Positions 18,644 to 27,320 of a DNA stretch of 64,000 nt are shown here, in pieces. Source of the DNA: TMED14 sp003507115 (lineage in GTDB: Bacteria > Bacteroidota > Bacteroidia > Flavobacteriales > Schleiferiaceae); assembly GCA_943787925.1 (NCBI GenBank), contig CALSOH010000003.1:124001-188000 (forward strand). The letters are read 5' to 3'. Positions within the stretch are counted from its first letter, which is position 1. Each line of letters starts with the position of its first letter. A model generated the notes under the pieces. The model had not been told where the DNA came from, did not search any database, and saw only the letters and a program-made list of their open reading frames with translations. The translations under genes were made by a program, and so were the position numbers.

Positions 18644-19171
18644 TTGGATCGGATTGAACGACATATTCCGGGCGCCATACAGGGCGATGCTAAGGCCCAA
18701 AAGGCGCTGTACGATGCGTTATCTCCCTATATTTTGGGCCTCTGTCATCGGTACTTTCCTCAAGAAGATGAAGCGGAAGACCACATGATACAAACGATGA
18801 TCACCTTTTTTCAAAAGCTGCATACCTACCGAGGTGATGCGCCTGTGAAGTATTGGGTGCGTCGCATGGCGGTCAATCAATGCTTGATGACCCTGCGGAA
18901 ACATTCAGCCATTCATCAGCCCTTCATGAATGAAGAATTGGGGCTAGATTCTCTCAACCAGGAGCATGACACAGCGCATTTATTGAAGCTCGTTCAGTCA
19001 CTCCCTGCCGGTTTTCGTACGGTCTTTAACCTCTACGCCGTAGAAGGATTTTCGCATGCCGAAATTGCCGAGTCTCTGGGAATTTCGGAGGGTACCAGTA
19101 AGTCTCAACTCAGCCGGGCCCGTCAATGGCTCCAAAAGGCGCTTGTGAAAACTGAATCGGATCAAGGATGA
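18644..19171 (+). CDS. ECF-type RNA polymerase sigma factor
   Basis: Sigma-70 family region 2 and region 4 protein. Region 2 spans ALYDALSPYILGLCHRYF through YWVRRMAVNQCLMTLRK. Region 4 is the helix-turn-helix YAVEGFSHAEIAESLGISEG followed by SQLSRARQWLQKAL. Domains 1 and 3 are absent, as in ECF factors. The start is uncertain: the frame opens at a TTG at 18587, but similarity to sigma factors begins around LDRIERHIPGAIQGD, so I prefer the TTG at 18644 (175 residues). The stop overlaps the next gene as ATGA, the usual arrangement for a sigma factor and its anti-sigma factor. Both are flanked by paralogous outer-membrane proteins, which suggests a cell-envelope stress or surface-signalling role (inference). 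Confidence 0.85.
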   Translation: MDRIERHIPGAIQGDAKAQKALYDALSPYILGLCHRYFPQEDEAEDHMIQTMITFFQKLHTYRGDAPVKYWVRRMAVNQCLMTLRKHSAIHQPFMNEELGLDSLNQEHDTAHLLKLVQSLPAGFRTVFNLYAVEGFSHAEIAESLGISEGTSKSQLSRARQWLQKALVKTESDQG

Positions 19172-19989
19172 AAAAAGTGCCTAAACATCCCGTCGATCGT
19201 GCCTTTCAGGGGCGACTTTCAGAGTATGAGAAAAGTCCTCGAGAAACTTCTTGGGAGCGCATTCAGGAAATACAGCTTCCCTCGGACAACCGTTGGACAG
19301 TGCCAGAGTTGAACGCCATTCGGGCTTTGGATGAACTCCAAATTCAGCCCAAAAGCGATTCGTGGCAACGCGTCCAGGCTGCTTTACCTAACACAAAACG
19401 CCTAGTGGGTGCCTGGTTTAAATGGAGTGCCGCAGCGGCTATTCTCCTTATTCCCTTCGCGGGGTGGTGGGTGTTAACCCTGGAGAAAGAGGCTCCTGCG
19501 CCGGAGGTCCATACCGTGGCGAGCCTCCCAGTACCTGAGACATCGACCGCACCGAGCAAATCGAACAGCGAGGCGAATCGAACCAGCACTAATGCTTTGA
19601 GAATAGAGCCGCAGGCACCAGAAATTTCTATCGCCACTGCGGTGCGAACAAGAGAACAAAAAGCGGCAAAATGGCCATTGGAGTTCTTGCCTATCCGCTT
19701 AGAACGATTGGAAGACGACTTAGTTTTTGAGGCGATTCCCAAAGCGTTTGCCGGGATAAACGAGATAGAACCTGCCCTACCCCTGGAGCAACCGCGCCCA
19801 TCGCCCCCTTGGCTCCAAGCTACCTCCCCTTGGAGCCGTTCCCTAACCGCTTACGTCGCGACCCAAAGACAGCGAATTAAAAATGGCTCAGGACTTCAAG
19901 CACCTTGGAATGCCTATTCGGTTTCCATGGAGGTCAAAGTTCCGCAGGCCCTGCATTCATTTTTATCTAATACCCTAGCAGCCCACTAA
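19168..19989 (+). CDS. Probable membrane anti-sigma factor
   Basis: 273-residue protein translationally coupled to the ECF sigma gene (4-base overlap). The cytoplasmic N-terminal part (1-87) contains two similar short helices, PRETSWERIQEIQLPSDN and PKSDSWQRVQAALPNTKR, each with SWxRxQ. One transmembrane helix follows at about 88-106 (WSAAAAILLIPFAGWWVLTL), then a long low-complexity periplasmic tail rich in Pro, Ala and Thr. No ZAS zinc motif (HxxxCxxC) is seen, so this is not the classic zinc anti-sigma type; the call rests on topology and position. The gene for the second OMP begins one base after the stop. Confidence 0.65.
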   Translation: MKKVPKHPVDRAFQGRLSEYEKSPRETSWERIQEIQLPSDNRWTVPELNAIRALDELQIQPKSDSWQRVQAALPNTKRLVGAWFKWSAAAAILLIPFAGWWVLTLEKEAPAPEVHTVASLPVPETSTAPSKSNSEANRTSTNALRIEPQAPEISIATAVRTREQKAAKWPLEFLPIRLERLEDDLVFEAIPKAFAGINEIEPALPLEQPRPSPPWLQATSPWSRSLTAYVATQRQRIKNGSGLQAPWNAYSVSMEVKVPQALHSFLSNTLAAH

Positions 19990-19990
19990 T

Positions 19991-20890
19991 ATGAAGCAAC
20001 CACTCCTTGTATTTCTCCCTTTTTTCATGGCGTTGCCTCTCTGTGCGCAAGAGGTAGAGCGTCCCCAGACCACTTTCAAGGCCGATTCTATTCAACTTGA
20101 CTCCAATGGCATTCGTATGTTTGGGGAAGAGGTTGAAATGACCCTTTCTCCTGATGTGAAGGTGAAATTTGAGCCAAAATCTAAGCCCTCTAAACAAGAA
20201 AAAGTATACCGCTTTGAGGGGCAGACGGTGTCCTTTGGATTTTATCCGGGCTTTTACAGCGGCGCTAATTTTTCGGGTGCCGGAGGTTTCAACAATCCCA
20301 TTTCTTCCTGGGGCGATGGGCAGGTAGACTATGTGAACCGCACCTCGTATGAGTGGTTCTATGTCCAAGAACGATGGAAGGAATCGCCCATTTGGGGACA
20401 TTTAGGGCTGGCATGGGATTTTATCGGCGTAGATTTTAATCCAAATGCCTACTTAAGCACCACATTTTTGGATGGAGTGCCCAACGGGCTGGCGGTCCTT
20501 CAGGCTCCTGCGACCTCTGAAATGGAGGTCTTTTGGCGGAGATCGCAATTCCTGATCAACTACCTCACGTTGAATAGCAACTTTGTTTTCAATGCGAGCC
20601 GTTCGGGACGAAAAGGCTTGAGTCTTTCCGTAGGGAACTCTATCAGTTTGCGAATGGGGAAACCCACTATGTACCGCGATTACTACATCACGGGTCTGGG
20701 TCGTGTCAACGATCGGGTGTCCAGCAATTTTTATGCGATGCGTTGGGCCTATAGCGTCCAAGCCCGTCTTGGATTTAATAATTTCTTTATTGAAGCCAGG
20801 AAGTCAGCTACCCCTGTCTTTACATCTGAAGCGCAGATGCCTGTGGCATTTCTGGGCAATATTGGCTTTGGCTACTCGGTCAAGTGGTAA
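19991..20890 (+). CDS. Outer-membrane beta-barrel protein, paralogue of 17445-18515
   Basis: 299 residues with a signal peptide at 1-19 (FLPFFMALPLCAQ). A short charged N-terminal region (about 20-75) precedes a beta-rich domain whose blocks WGHLGLAWDFIGVDFNP, FNASRSGRKGLSLSVGN, SLRMGKPT and SVQARLGFNNFFIEARKS correspond one by one to the OMP upstream of the sigma factor. It ends GFGYSVKW, a barrel-like aromatic C-terminus. It is the last gene of the locus, one base after the anti-sigma stop, and is followed by a terminator. It could be an effector of the sigma factor or the envelope partner sensed by the anti-sigma protein. Both are inference. Confidence 0.75.
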   Translation: MKQPLLVFLPFFMALPLCAQEVERPQTTFKADSIQLDSNGIRMFGEEVEMTLSPDVKVKFEPKSKPSKQEKVYRFEGQTVSFGFYPGFYSGANFSGAGGFNNPISSWGDGQVDYVNRTSYEWFYVQERWKESPIWGHLGLAWDFIGVDFNPNAYLSTTFLDGVPNGLAVLQAPATSEMEVFWRRSQFLINYLTLNSNFVFNASRSGRKGLSLSVGNSISLRMGKPTMYRDYYITGLGRVNDRVSSNFYAMRWAYSVQARLGFNNFFIEARKSATPVFTSEAQMPVAFLGNIGFGYSVKW

Positions 20891-20908
20891 TCCGCGCCGG
20901 TAGATAAA

Positions 20909-20938
20909 AAAAGGCCGCTCCTTTCGGGGCGGCCTTTT
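20909..20938. terminator. Bidirectional terminator between the OMP operon and gdhA
   Basis: AAAGGCCGC stem closing on GCGGCCTTTT with a TTTC-type loop; A-run on one side and T-run on the other. Serves both convergent transcripts. Confidence 0.8.
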
Positions 20939-20958
20939 GCATTCAAAAAGGGGTTGAA

Positions 20959-22314
20959 TTACATGATGCCTTGATCGAGCATGGCATCTGCCACTTTCAC
21001 AAAGCCGGCGAGGTTAGCGCCTTTTACGTAATCCACGTAGCCGTTTTCTTTGGTGCCATACTTGACACATGCAGCGTGAATGTTCACCATGATGGTGTGC
21101 AATTTCTCGTCTACCTCTTCGCGGCTCCAATTCATCCGCAAGCTGTTTTGAGACATTTCCAAACCAGAGGTGGCTACACCGCCTGCGTTGGATGCCTTAC
21201 CGGGGCTGAACAAGATGTGGTGGTGGTGGAAAGCTTCAATGGCTTCAGGCGTACAAGGCATGTTGGCCCCTTCCGCTACGCAGAATGCACCTTGAGCAAT
21301 CAAAATTTTCGCATCATCGCCAGTCAATTCATTTTGGGTAGCACAGGGAAGGGCAATATCACACTTCACCTCCCAAGGGGTTTTTCCTGCAACGAATTTG
21401 GCCGAAGGATAGGCCTCCGTGTATTCGGAAATACGGCCACGCTTGACATTCTTCAAATTCATGACAAAGGCCAATTTCTCGGCAGTAATGCCATCTGCAT
21501 CGTAGATGTAGCCCGATGAATCGGACATCGTCACCACCGTACCACCCAATTGGGTAGCTTTCTCCACCGCATATTGAGCCACGTTACCTGATCCAGATAC
21601 CACGACCGTTTTGCCGCTGAAGCTGTCACCTTTCGTAGCGAGCATCTCCTTAGCAAAGTAAACCGTTCCGTAGCCCGTCGCCTCAGGGCGGATGAGCGAA
21701 CCACCCCAGTTGAGACCCTTGCCCGTGAGGACGCCGGTGAACTCGTTGCGAATGCGCTTGTATTGCCCAAACATGTAACCAATCTCACGGCCACCTACAC
21801 CGATATCCCCGGCTGGAACGTCGGTATTGGGACCAATATGGCGGCACAATTCGGTCATGAAAGCTTGACAGAAGCGCATGACCTCTGCGTCCGATTTGCC
21901 TTTAGGGTCAAAGTCCGACCCCCCCTTTCCGCCACCCATGGGTAGGGAAGTGAGGCTGTTTTTGAAAATTTGCTCGAAGCCCAAGAACTTTAAAACGCTC
22001 AAGTTCACCGTCGGGTGAAAGCGCAAGCCCCCTTTGTAGGGGCCAATGGCGCTGTTAAACTCTACGCGGTAGCCGCGGTTCACGTGCACCGTGCCGTCAT
22101 CACCCGTCCAAGAAACACGGAATAAAATGGTACGCTCGGGTTCAGCGATGCGTTCCAATACCTTAGCGGTCTTGTACTTGGGATTTTCCTCAATAAAAGG
22201 GATCACGGACTCAGCAACCTCTTGCACTGCTTGAAGGAATTCTGGTTCATGCGGGTTGCGAGCACGAACACCTTCCATAAACGCACTAATTTGCGCGTTG
22301 TAATTCTGAGCCAT
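20959..22314 (-). CDS. gdhA: NADP-type glutamate dehydrogenase
   Basis: Hexameric glutamate dehydrogenase of 451 residues that interconverts 2-oxoglutarate plus ammonia and glutamate. The dimerisation/substrate domain has GPYKGGLRFHPTVNLSVLKF and the catalytic lysine motif PMGGGKGGSDFDPKGKSD. The nucleotide-binding domain contains VVVSGSGNVAQYAVEKA. The length and the GGGKGGSDFDPKGKS wording fit the short biosynthetic NADP-dependent class rather than the large 115- or 180-kDa forms. It supplies the nitrogen entry point next to the TCA-cycle genes sdh and suc in this window. It has its own promoter 17 nt upstream and a shared terminator downstream. Confidence 0.93.
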   Translation of the reverse strand: MAQNYNAQISAFMEGVRARNPHEPEFLQAVQEVAESVIPFIEENPKYKTAKVLERIAEPERTILFRVSWTGDDGTVHVNRGYRVEFNSAIGPYKGGLRFHPTVNLSVLKFLGFEQIFKNSLTSLPMGGGKGGSDFDPKGKSDAEVMRFCQAFMTELCRHIGPNTDVPAGDIGVGGREIGYMFGQYKRIRNEFTGVLTGKGLNWGGSLIRPEATGYGTVYFAKEMLATKGDSFSGKTVVVSGSGNVAQYAVEKATQLGGTVVTMSDSSGYIYDADGITAEKLAFVMNLKNVKRGRISEYTEAYPSAKFVAGKTPWEVKCDIALPCATQNELTGDDAKILIAQGAFCVAEGANMPCTPEAIEAFHHHHILFSPGKASNAGGVATSGLEMSQNSLRMNWSREEVDEKLHTIMVNIHAACVKYGTKENGYVDYVKGANLAGFVKVADAMLDQGIM

Positions 22315-22331
22315 AGGAAAGTTATTTAAGG

Positions 22332-22351
22332 CAAAGGTATACCGAAATTTG
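22332..22351. promoter_or_regulatory. Divergent gdhA/thiL promoters
   Basis: Minus strand 22332-22339 reads TACCTTTG, 17 nt from the gdhA ATG. Plus strand 22344-22351 reads GAAATTTG (one mismatch to TAnnTTTG), 4 nt from the thiL ATG. The two boxes are 4 nt apart, so simultaneous polymerase binding at both is unlikely. Confidence 0.55.
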
Positions 22352-22355
22352 CGTC

Positions 22356-23405
22356 ATGCTTGATACCCCCTCCCCCCAAAGAACCCCTTTATCAGAACTT
22401 GGAGAATTTGGATTGATTGACCGTCTTACCGCGGCCATCGAACTGAAAGCGCCTAGCACCCGAAAAGGGGTGGGGGACGATGCGGCAGTTTTAGATTTTG
22501 GCGATTCTGAAGTGTTAATTTCCAAAGACTTACTTGTTGAGGGCATTCATTTCGATTTGGGGTATGTCCCGCTGAAACACCTTGGCTACAAAGCGGCAGT
22601 GGTCAATTTTTCTGACATCTATGCCATGAATGGGACACCCAGTCAATTGCTGGTCGGGATGGCGGTGAGCAGCCGTTTTCCTGTGGAGGCCTTAGAAGAA
22701 GTTTACGCCGGATTGCTCCTGGCATGTTCCCGTTATGGCGTGGACTTGGTGGGGGGTGATACTACCTCGAGCCAGTCAGGCCTTGTTCTCAGTGTTACCG
22801 CTGTGGGCCATGTGGCGAAGGGAAAATCGGTTCAACGCGATGGGGCTCAAGCCGGTGATTTGCTTGTGGTGACGGGTGATTTAGGTGCAGCCTACATGGG
22901 ATTGCAGGTCTTGGAACGGGAAAAGGCCGCATACCAAGCAAACCCCAATTTGCAGCCCGAACTGCAGGGCCATGAATATGTTCTGGAAAGGCAGCTCAAG
23001 CCCGAGGCCCGCAAAGACATTAGCGCTTTGCTCGCTGAACTGGGGGTGATTCCCACGAGCATGATGGATATTTCGGACGGGCTGAGTTCAGAGATTTTAC
23101 ATCTTGGCACCCAAAGCGGCGTGGGTTGCACGATTTATGAAGACAAAATCCCCATGGATCCTCAAATGATGCATTTGGCAGAAGAGTTTGGGATCAATCC
23201 CATTACTGCGGTGTTAAATGGGGGAGAGGATTATGAGCTACTTTTTACCATCCCCATTGCGGATTTTGACAAAATCAAAGGAAATCCAAGCCTGACTCCG
23301 ATCGGGCACATGACGGCAGATAAGGTGTTCCAGATGGTCACGAATTCTGGACAGGCTGTTGCTTTAGAGGCTCAAGGTTGGAAAGCATTTTCTGCCGATA
23401 AATAA
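22356..23405 (+). CDS. thiL: Thiamine-monophosphate kinase ThiL
   Basis: Phosphorylates thiamine monophosphate to thiamine diphosphate, the cofactor needed by SucA encoded 20 kb downstream. PurM/ThiL-fold motifs: GEFGLIDRL near the N-terminus, GVGDDAAVLDFGD, ISKDLLVEGIHFDL with the metal-binding acidic residues, VNFSDIYAMNGTPSQLLVG, LVGGDTTSS and MDISDGLSSEI. At 349 residues it is of normal length. It begins with ATG at the expected distance from a weak -7 box and is monocistronic. PurM and selenide water dikinase share the fold, but the GxxxxIDR start and DLLVEGIHF wording are ThiL. Confidence 0.93.
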   Translation: MLDTPSPQRTPLSELGEFGLIDRLTAAIELKAPSTRKGVGDDAAVLDFGDSEVLISKDLLVEGIHFDLGYVPLKHLGYKAAVVNFSDIYAMNGTPSQLLVGMAVSSRFPVEALEEVYAGLLLACSRYGVDLVGGDTTSSQSGLVLSVTAVGHVAKGKSVQRDGAQAGDLLVVTGDLGAAYMGLQVLEREKAAYQANPNLQPELQGHEYVLERQLKPEARKDISALLAELGVIPTSMMDISDGLSSEILHLGTQSGVGCTIYEDKIPMDPQMMHLAEEFGINPITAVLNGGEDYELLFTIPIADFDKIKGNPSLTPIGHMTADKVFQMVTNSGQAVALEAQGWKAFSADK

Positions 23406-23409
23406 AAAA

Positions 23410-23434
23410 CCCCGCCGAGCAGTGCTCAGCGGGG
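23410..23434 (-). terminator. Intrinsic terminator, strongest on the minus strand
   Basis: Hairpin CCCCGC..GAGCA / TGCTC..GCGGGG. On the minus strand it is followed by TTTTTT, so it terminates the lipoprotein gene ending at 23463. The plus strand lacks a T-run. Confidence 0.7.
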
Positions 23435-23462
23435 CATGGAAGGTTTGGTGGAGGCCTACGGT

Positions 23463-23963
23463 TTACGGCTTATCAAAGCCGTATTCCGTGGAAACGGTGG
23501 TGCTGCCCAAGGTGGGATCCACCTCAGTCACTTGACTGCGAATGCGCATGCTGGTCTCGAGGAAAGAGAGCATTTCAAAGCCAATCGTTTCGCCACCGCT
23601 GGTCATGTACAAGGAGTCTGCGGTCGCACCACCGCCATCCACAGCGTACCAGGTGCCCGTGCTGTTGTCTACGATGTCATCGCCCATGGATTGACCCATC
23701 ACGTTAAGAACAACGCGAATGTCTTGATTCCATGTAAAGGTGTGCGTACCCCCTTCAACGTATACGAGATCGAGGGTGTTGTTGGGACGAATCAAAGAAT
23801 CCTGACCGGTGAAGGAAATAGCTTGACCTGCAAAGCTGAAGCTGCCATTCATGGCTACATCGTTGAGGTTCCATGTGCCAGCTAATTTTTCCTCCAGAGA
23901 GGGTTCTTTCGTGCAGGCCATGAGAACTGCGCTCAAAGCCAGGAGTGATAGAATTTTTTTCAT
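23463..23963 (-). CDS. Lipocalin-like lipoprotein A
   Basis: 166-residue lipoprotein starting at the ATG at 23963 (MKKILSLL); the frame opens 14 codons earlier but those precede the signal peptide. The lipobox is LMACTKE, with Cys about residue 17. The mature part begins LEEKLAGTWNLNDVAM, the first strand of lipocalin-like (DUF4923/lipocalin_4 type) proteins, and continues as alternating beta-strands with GTWYAVDGGGATADSLYMTS. It is a tandem paralogue of the lipoprotein at 24042-24530, sharing GTW.(x)VDGGGA.(x)DS and the EYGF end. It probably sits on the periplasmic or outer face of an envelope membrane. The ligand is unknown. Confidence 0.8.
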   Translation of the reverse strand: MKKILSLLALSAVLMACTKEPSLEEKLAGTWNLNDVAMNGSFSFAGQAISFTGQDSLIRPNNTLDLVYVEGGTHTFTWNQDIRVVLNVMGQSMGDDIVDNSTGTWYAVDGGGATADSLYMTSGGETIGFEMLSFLETSMRIRSQVTEVDPTLGSTTVSTEYGFDKP

Positions 23964-23995
23964 GTGTGGAATAGGTTTGGCACTGAAAAACAAAC

Positions 23996-24015
23996 GGCGT
24001 GCCAAAGGGCACGCC
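23996..24015 (-). terminator. Intrinsic terminator of lipoprotein B
   Basis: Perfect 8-bp stem GGCGTGCC/GGCACGCC with a 4-base loop; on the minus strand it is followed by GTTTGTTTTTC. It separates the two paralogous genes into independent transcripts. Confidence 0.75.
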
Positions 24016-24041
24016 GCATGAAAGAAAGGTTGAACGCTGAA

Positions 24042-24530
24042 TTACTGCTTGGCAAAACCAAATTCAATCGTCATATCCACGCCTTGGCCTTGGAAATCAA
24101 CGATTTGCTTAGTGCGCAAACGGACGCTCGCATCGAGCAGACTCAAAACCTCATATTTGGTAATCGTCCCATCGGTTCCGACTAGATGCACAGAGTCTGG
24201 GGAAGCACCGCCACCATCAATTGTCAACCAAGTTCCTGAGCCGGATTGTGCCCAGGGGACGTCCAACGAGGTGCCTGCAGAAACGCTGAGGGTGGCATCC
24301 ACTGCATAGGTCACAGAGTTTGGCTCTTGCACCAATGTGAATACAGAGGTTGCGGCAATCTCCTTGTCATTGGCTACTAAGGGGATGTTTTGCCCCCCAA
24401 AGGAAATTTGGCCCGAGGCAATGATGTCATTCACAAGCCATGAGCCTTCCAGGCGATCGGCCAAGGTGGGGTCTTTTTTACAGGCAGCCAGTGCTACGAG
24501 CACTAGACATGCCGCGAGAATCTTTTTCAT
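24042..24530 (-). CDS. Lipocalin-like lipoprotein B
   Basis: 162-residue lipoprotein. The signal peptide ends in the lipobox ALAACKKD (Cys at about 16). The mature start LADRLEGSWLVNDIIASGQI and the block GTWLTIDGGGASPDSVHLVG align with the neighbouring lipoprotein A, and both end in an acidic beta-strand plus EFGF or EYGF. A recent tandem duplication followed by divergence is the simplest reading. Start ATG lies 4 nt behind a TACCTTTC box. Function unknown. It lies just upstream of nothing on its strand except its own promoter; sdhB ends 17 bases away on the other side. Confidence 0.8.
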   Translation of the reverse strand: MKKILAACLVLVALAACKKDPTLADRLEGSWLVNDIIASGQISFGGQNIPLVANDKEIAATSVFTLVQEPNSVTYAVDATLSVSAGTSLDVPWAQSGSGTWLTIDGGGASPDSVHLVGTDGTITKYEVLSLLDASVRLRTKQIVDFQGQGVDMTIEFGFAKQ

Positions 24531-24534
24531 AATA

Positions 24535-24542
24535 GAAAGGTA
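24535..24542 (-). promoter_or_regulatory. -7 element TACCTTTC for lipoprotein B
   Basis: Seven-of-eight -7 box on the minus strand, 4 nt from the ATG at 24530; same sequence and spacing as at 33543-33550. It lies only a few bases from the sdhB stop at 24548. Confidence 0.55.
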
Positions 24543-24547
24543 GTCAA

Positions 24548-25297
24548 TTACTTGGAGGTAATGGAGGCACTCAAGAATTCACGATTCATGCGTGCGATGT
24601 TTTCAATGGAGATTCCTTTGGGGCATTCCACTTCGCAGGCGCCCGTGTTGGTACAGTTGCCAAAACCTTCCAAATCCATCTGCTTCACCATGTTGAGAAC
24701 GCGATCAGCGGCTTCCACTTGACCTTGGGGGAGCAGGGCAAACTGACTCACTTTGGCCGAAGTAAAGAGCATGGCGGAGGCGTTTTTACATGTGGCCACG
24801 CACGCGCCACAGCCGATGCACGTCGCGGCATCAAAGGCTGCATCCGCATCGGGTTTTTCGATGGGCGTCGCATTGGCATCGGGCAAATTGCCAGAAGTAT
24901 TCACGGAAACATAGCCGCCCGCTTGAATGATGCGATCAAAAGCGCTGCGATCGACCATGAGGTCTTTAATGACGGGGAAGGCTTTGGCACGGAAGGGCTC
25001 GATGGTGATGGTGTCGCCGTCGGAGAACTCACGCATGTGCAGCTGACAGGTGGTCACACCACGGCCGGGGCCATGGGCTTCGCCATTAATAAACATGGAG
25101 CACATTCCACAAATGCCTTCTCGGCAGTCGTGGTCAAATACCACGGGATCAATACCCTGACCAATCAATTGCTCGTTGAGCACATCAATCATTTCCAAGA
25201 AAGACATGTCATCGCTGACTTGATCCACCTGGTAGGTTTCCATGCGGCCTTTGTCTTGTGGGCCATTCTGGCGCCAAACGTTGAGCGTAAATTTCAT
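24548..25297 (-). CDS. sdhB: Succinate dehydrogenase/fumarate reductase iron-sulfur subunit
   Basis: Electron-transfer subunit of complex II carrying three Fe-S clusters. The plant-type 2Fe-2S site is CREGICGMCSMFINGEAHG followed by TTCQ near residue 75. The C-terminal ferredoxin domain has CIGCGACVATC and CTNTGACEVECPKG for the 4Fe-4S and 3Fe-4S clusters. 249 residues, typical of the Bacteroidota and epsilon-type enzymes. Its ATG overlaps the sdhA stop by 4 bases, so the pair is translationally coupled. Works with sdhA and sdhC directly upstream in the same operon. Confidence 0.95.
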   Translation of the reverse strand: MKFTLNVWRQNGPQDKGRMETYQVDQVSDDMSFLEMIDVLNEQLIGQGIDPVVFDHDCREGICGMCSMFINGEAHGPGRGVTTCQLHMREFSDGDTITIEPFRAKAFPVIKDLMVDRSAFDRIIQAGGYVSVNTSGNLPDANATPIEKPDADAAFDAATCIGCGACVATCKNASAMLFTSAKVSQFALLPQGQVEAADRVLNMVKQMDLEGFGNCTNTGACEVECPKGISIENIARMNREFLSASITSK

Positions 25298-27301
25298 TTG
25301 TAGGAGCGTGTGATCAGTTTAACATTCTCGAAGACCAAAGCCTCTTTATGCAGCTTGGCTTTTCCAGGATCTTGGTCCGAAAACTCCCAAGCGGCCACAT
25401 AAGCAAACTCGTCATCGCGACGAACCGCTTCGCCTTCTTCGGATTGGAATTCCTCGCGGAAGTGACCGCCGCAAGATTCTTCGCGGCTCAAGGCGTCAAG
25501 GCACATGAGCTCACCGAGCTCAAGAAAATCAGCCACGCGGCCCGCTTTATCCAATTCAGGGTTCATTTCGTGCATCTTGCCGGGAACTTTCACCTCTTTG
25601 TAGAAGCGTTCGCGAAGAGCGCGAATATCCGCAATGGCCTGTTTTAGGCCGGCTTCATTCCGGGCCATTCCGCACTGGTCCCACATGATTTTTCCGAGCT
25701 CTCGGTGGAAGACCTCGACCGGGGTAGTTCCTGGGTTGGTCAGGAATTTTTCCATCCGTTCGCGCGCGGCTTTTTCGGCTTCTTCAAACTCGGGAAGTTC
25801 GGTGGAGATTTTGCCCGTTCGGATGTCATCCGCGAGGTAGGTGCCGACCGTGTATGGGGCCACAAAGTAGCCGTCGGCCAATCCTTGCATCAAAGCAGAA
25901 GCGCCAAGTCGATTTGCGCCGTGGTCAGAGAAATTGGCCTCGCCCAAAGCGAACAGGCCGGGCACGGTGGTCATCAGATTGTAGTCCACCCAAATACCCC
26001 CCATGGTATAGTGCACCGCGGGGTAGATCATCATGGGTGTTTTATACGGATTTTGGGCCGAGATCTTCTCGTACATCTGGAAGAGGTTGCCGTACTTACT
26101 TTCAACAATCGCCTCTCCAAGCTCACGGATTTTTTCCGGGCTGGGTTGGTGCAATCCTTGAACGTGGGCAGCTTCTTTTCCATAACGTTCAATGGCTGAA
26201 GCAAAATCAAGGTAGACCGCCTCGCCCGTTTTATTCACCCCATGCCCAGCATCGCAGCGCTCCTTAGCTGCGCGGGAAGCGACATCGCGAGGGACCAAGT
26301 TGCCAAAAGCCGGATACCGCCGCTCCAAGTAGTAATCGCGGTCCTCCTCAGCAAGTTGAACAGGCTGCAATTTGCCGGCGCGAATCGCTTCGGCGTCTTC
26401 TTTTTTCTTGGGAACCCAGATGCGTCCATCGTTGCGCAGGGACTCGGACATCAGGGTCAACTTGGACTGAAAATGCCCGCTAACCGGAATGCAGGTGGGG
26501 TGAATTTGCGTGAAGCATGGATTGGCCATGAAAGCCCCTTTGCGGTGAGCCTTCCAAGCGGCCGTTACGTTCGAGCCCATAGCGTTGGTGCTCAAGTAAA
26601 AGACGTTGCCATAGCCACCGGTGCAAAGCAATACGGCATGGGCGGAGTGGCGCTCAAGTTCTCCTGAGACCAAGTCACGGGCGATGATGCCGCGGGCCTT
26701 GCCGTCTACCAGGACCAAGTCCACCATTTCGTGGCGGGCGTACATTTTCACACGGCCTTTTGCAATTTGCCGGGAAAGCGCCGAATACGCACCGAGCAAG
26801 AGCTGTTGGCCTGTTTGGCCTTTCGCATAAAAGGTCCGGCTTACTTGAACGCCACCAAAAGACCGGTTGTCGAGTTGGCCGCCGTAGTCGCGGGCGAAGG
26901 GAACACCTTGGGCAACGCATTGGTCGATGATGTTCGCCGAGACTTCCGCCAAGCGGTGTACGTTGGCTTCGCGGCTACGGTAATCGCCCCCTTTGATCGT
27001 ATCGTAGAAGAGACGGAACGTGGAGTCTCCATCATTTTGATAGTTCTTCGCGGCATTGATTCCCCCTTGCGCGGCAATGGAGTGCGCGCGGCGCGGGAGA
27101 GTCCTGAAAGCAAAAGGCCTTTACATTGTACCCCAGCTCGGCCAAGGAGGCGGCGGCGGAGCTTCCTGCGAGGCCCGTTCCGACCACAATGACATCAATT
27201 TGACGCTTGTTGGCGGGGCTGACCAAAGGAATTTTGGCCTTGTGTTTGGTCCATTTTTCCGCGATGGGACCTTCGGGAATATGAGCGTTCAATGTGGACA
27301 T
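25294..27301 (-). CDS. sdhA: Succinate dehydrogenase flavoprotein subunit, interrupted by a one-base insertion
   Basis: FAD-bearing catalytic subunit of complex II. The N-terminal piece (from ATG 27301) carries the Rossmann FAD motif VVGTGLAGSSAAASLAELGY. The frame then breaks just after FCFQDSP: the expected RRAHSIAAQGGIN is encoded one base out of phase, with an extra G in the GC-rich run at about 27083-27098. The remaining frame continues to the end with HEMVDLVLVDGKARGIIARD, the substrate-domain NPCFTQIHPTCIP, GGIWVDYNLMTTVPGLFALG and SDHGANRLGASALMQGLADG. Read through the insertion the protein is about 669 residues, full length for this family. As complex II is central to respiration, a sequence error is more likely than a pseudogene. 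Order sdhC-sdhA-sdhB. Confidence 0.9.
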
Positions 27302-27320
27302 AGCAGGGTGAGCTAAAGAA

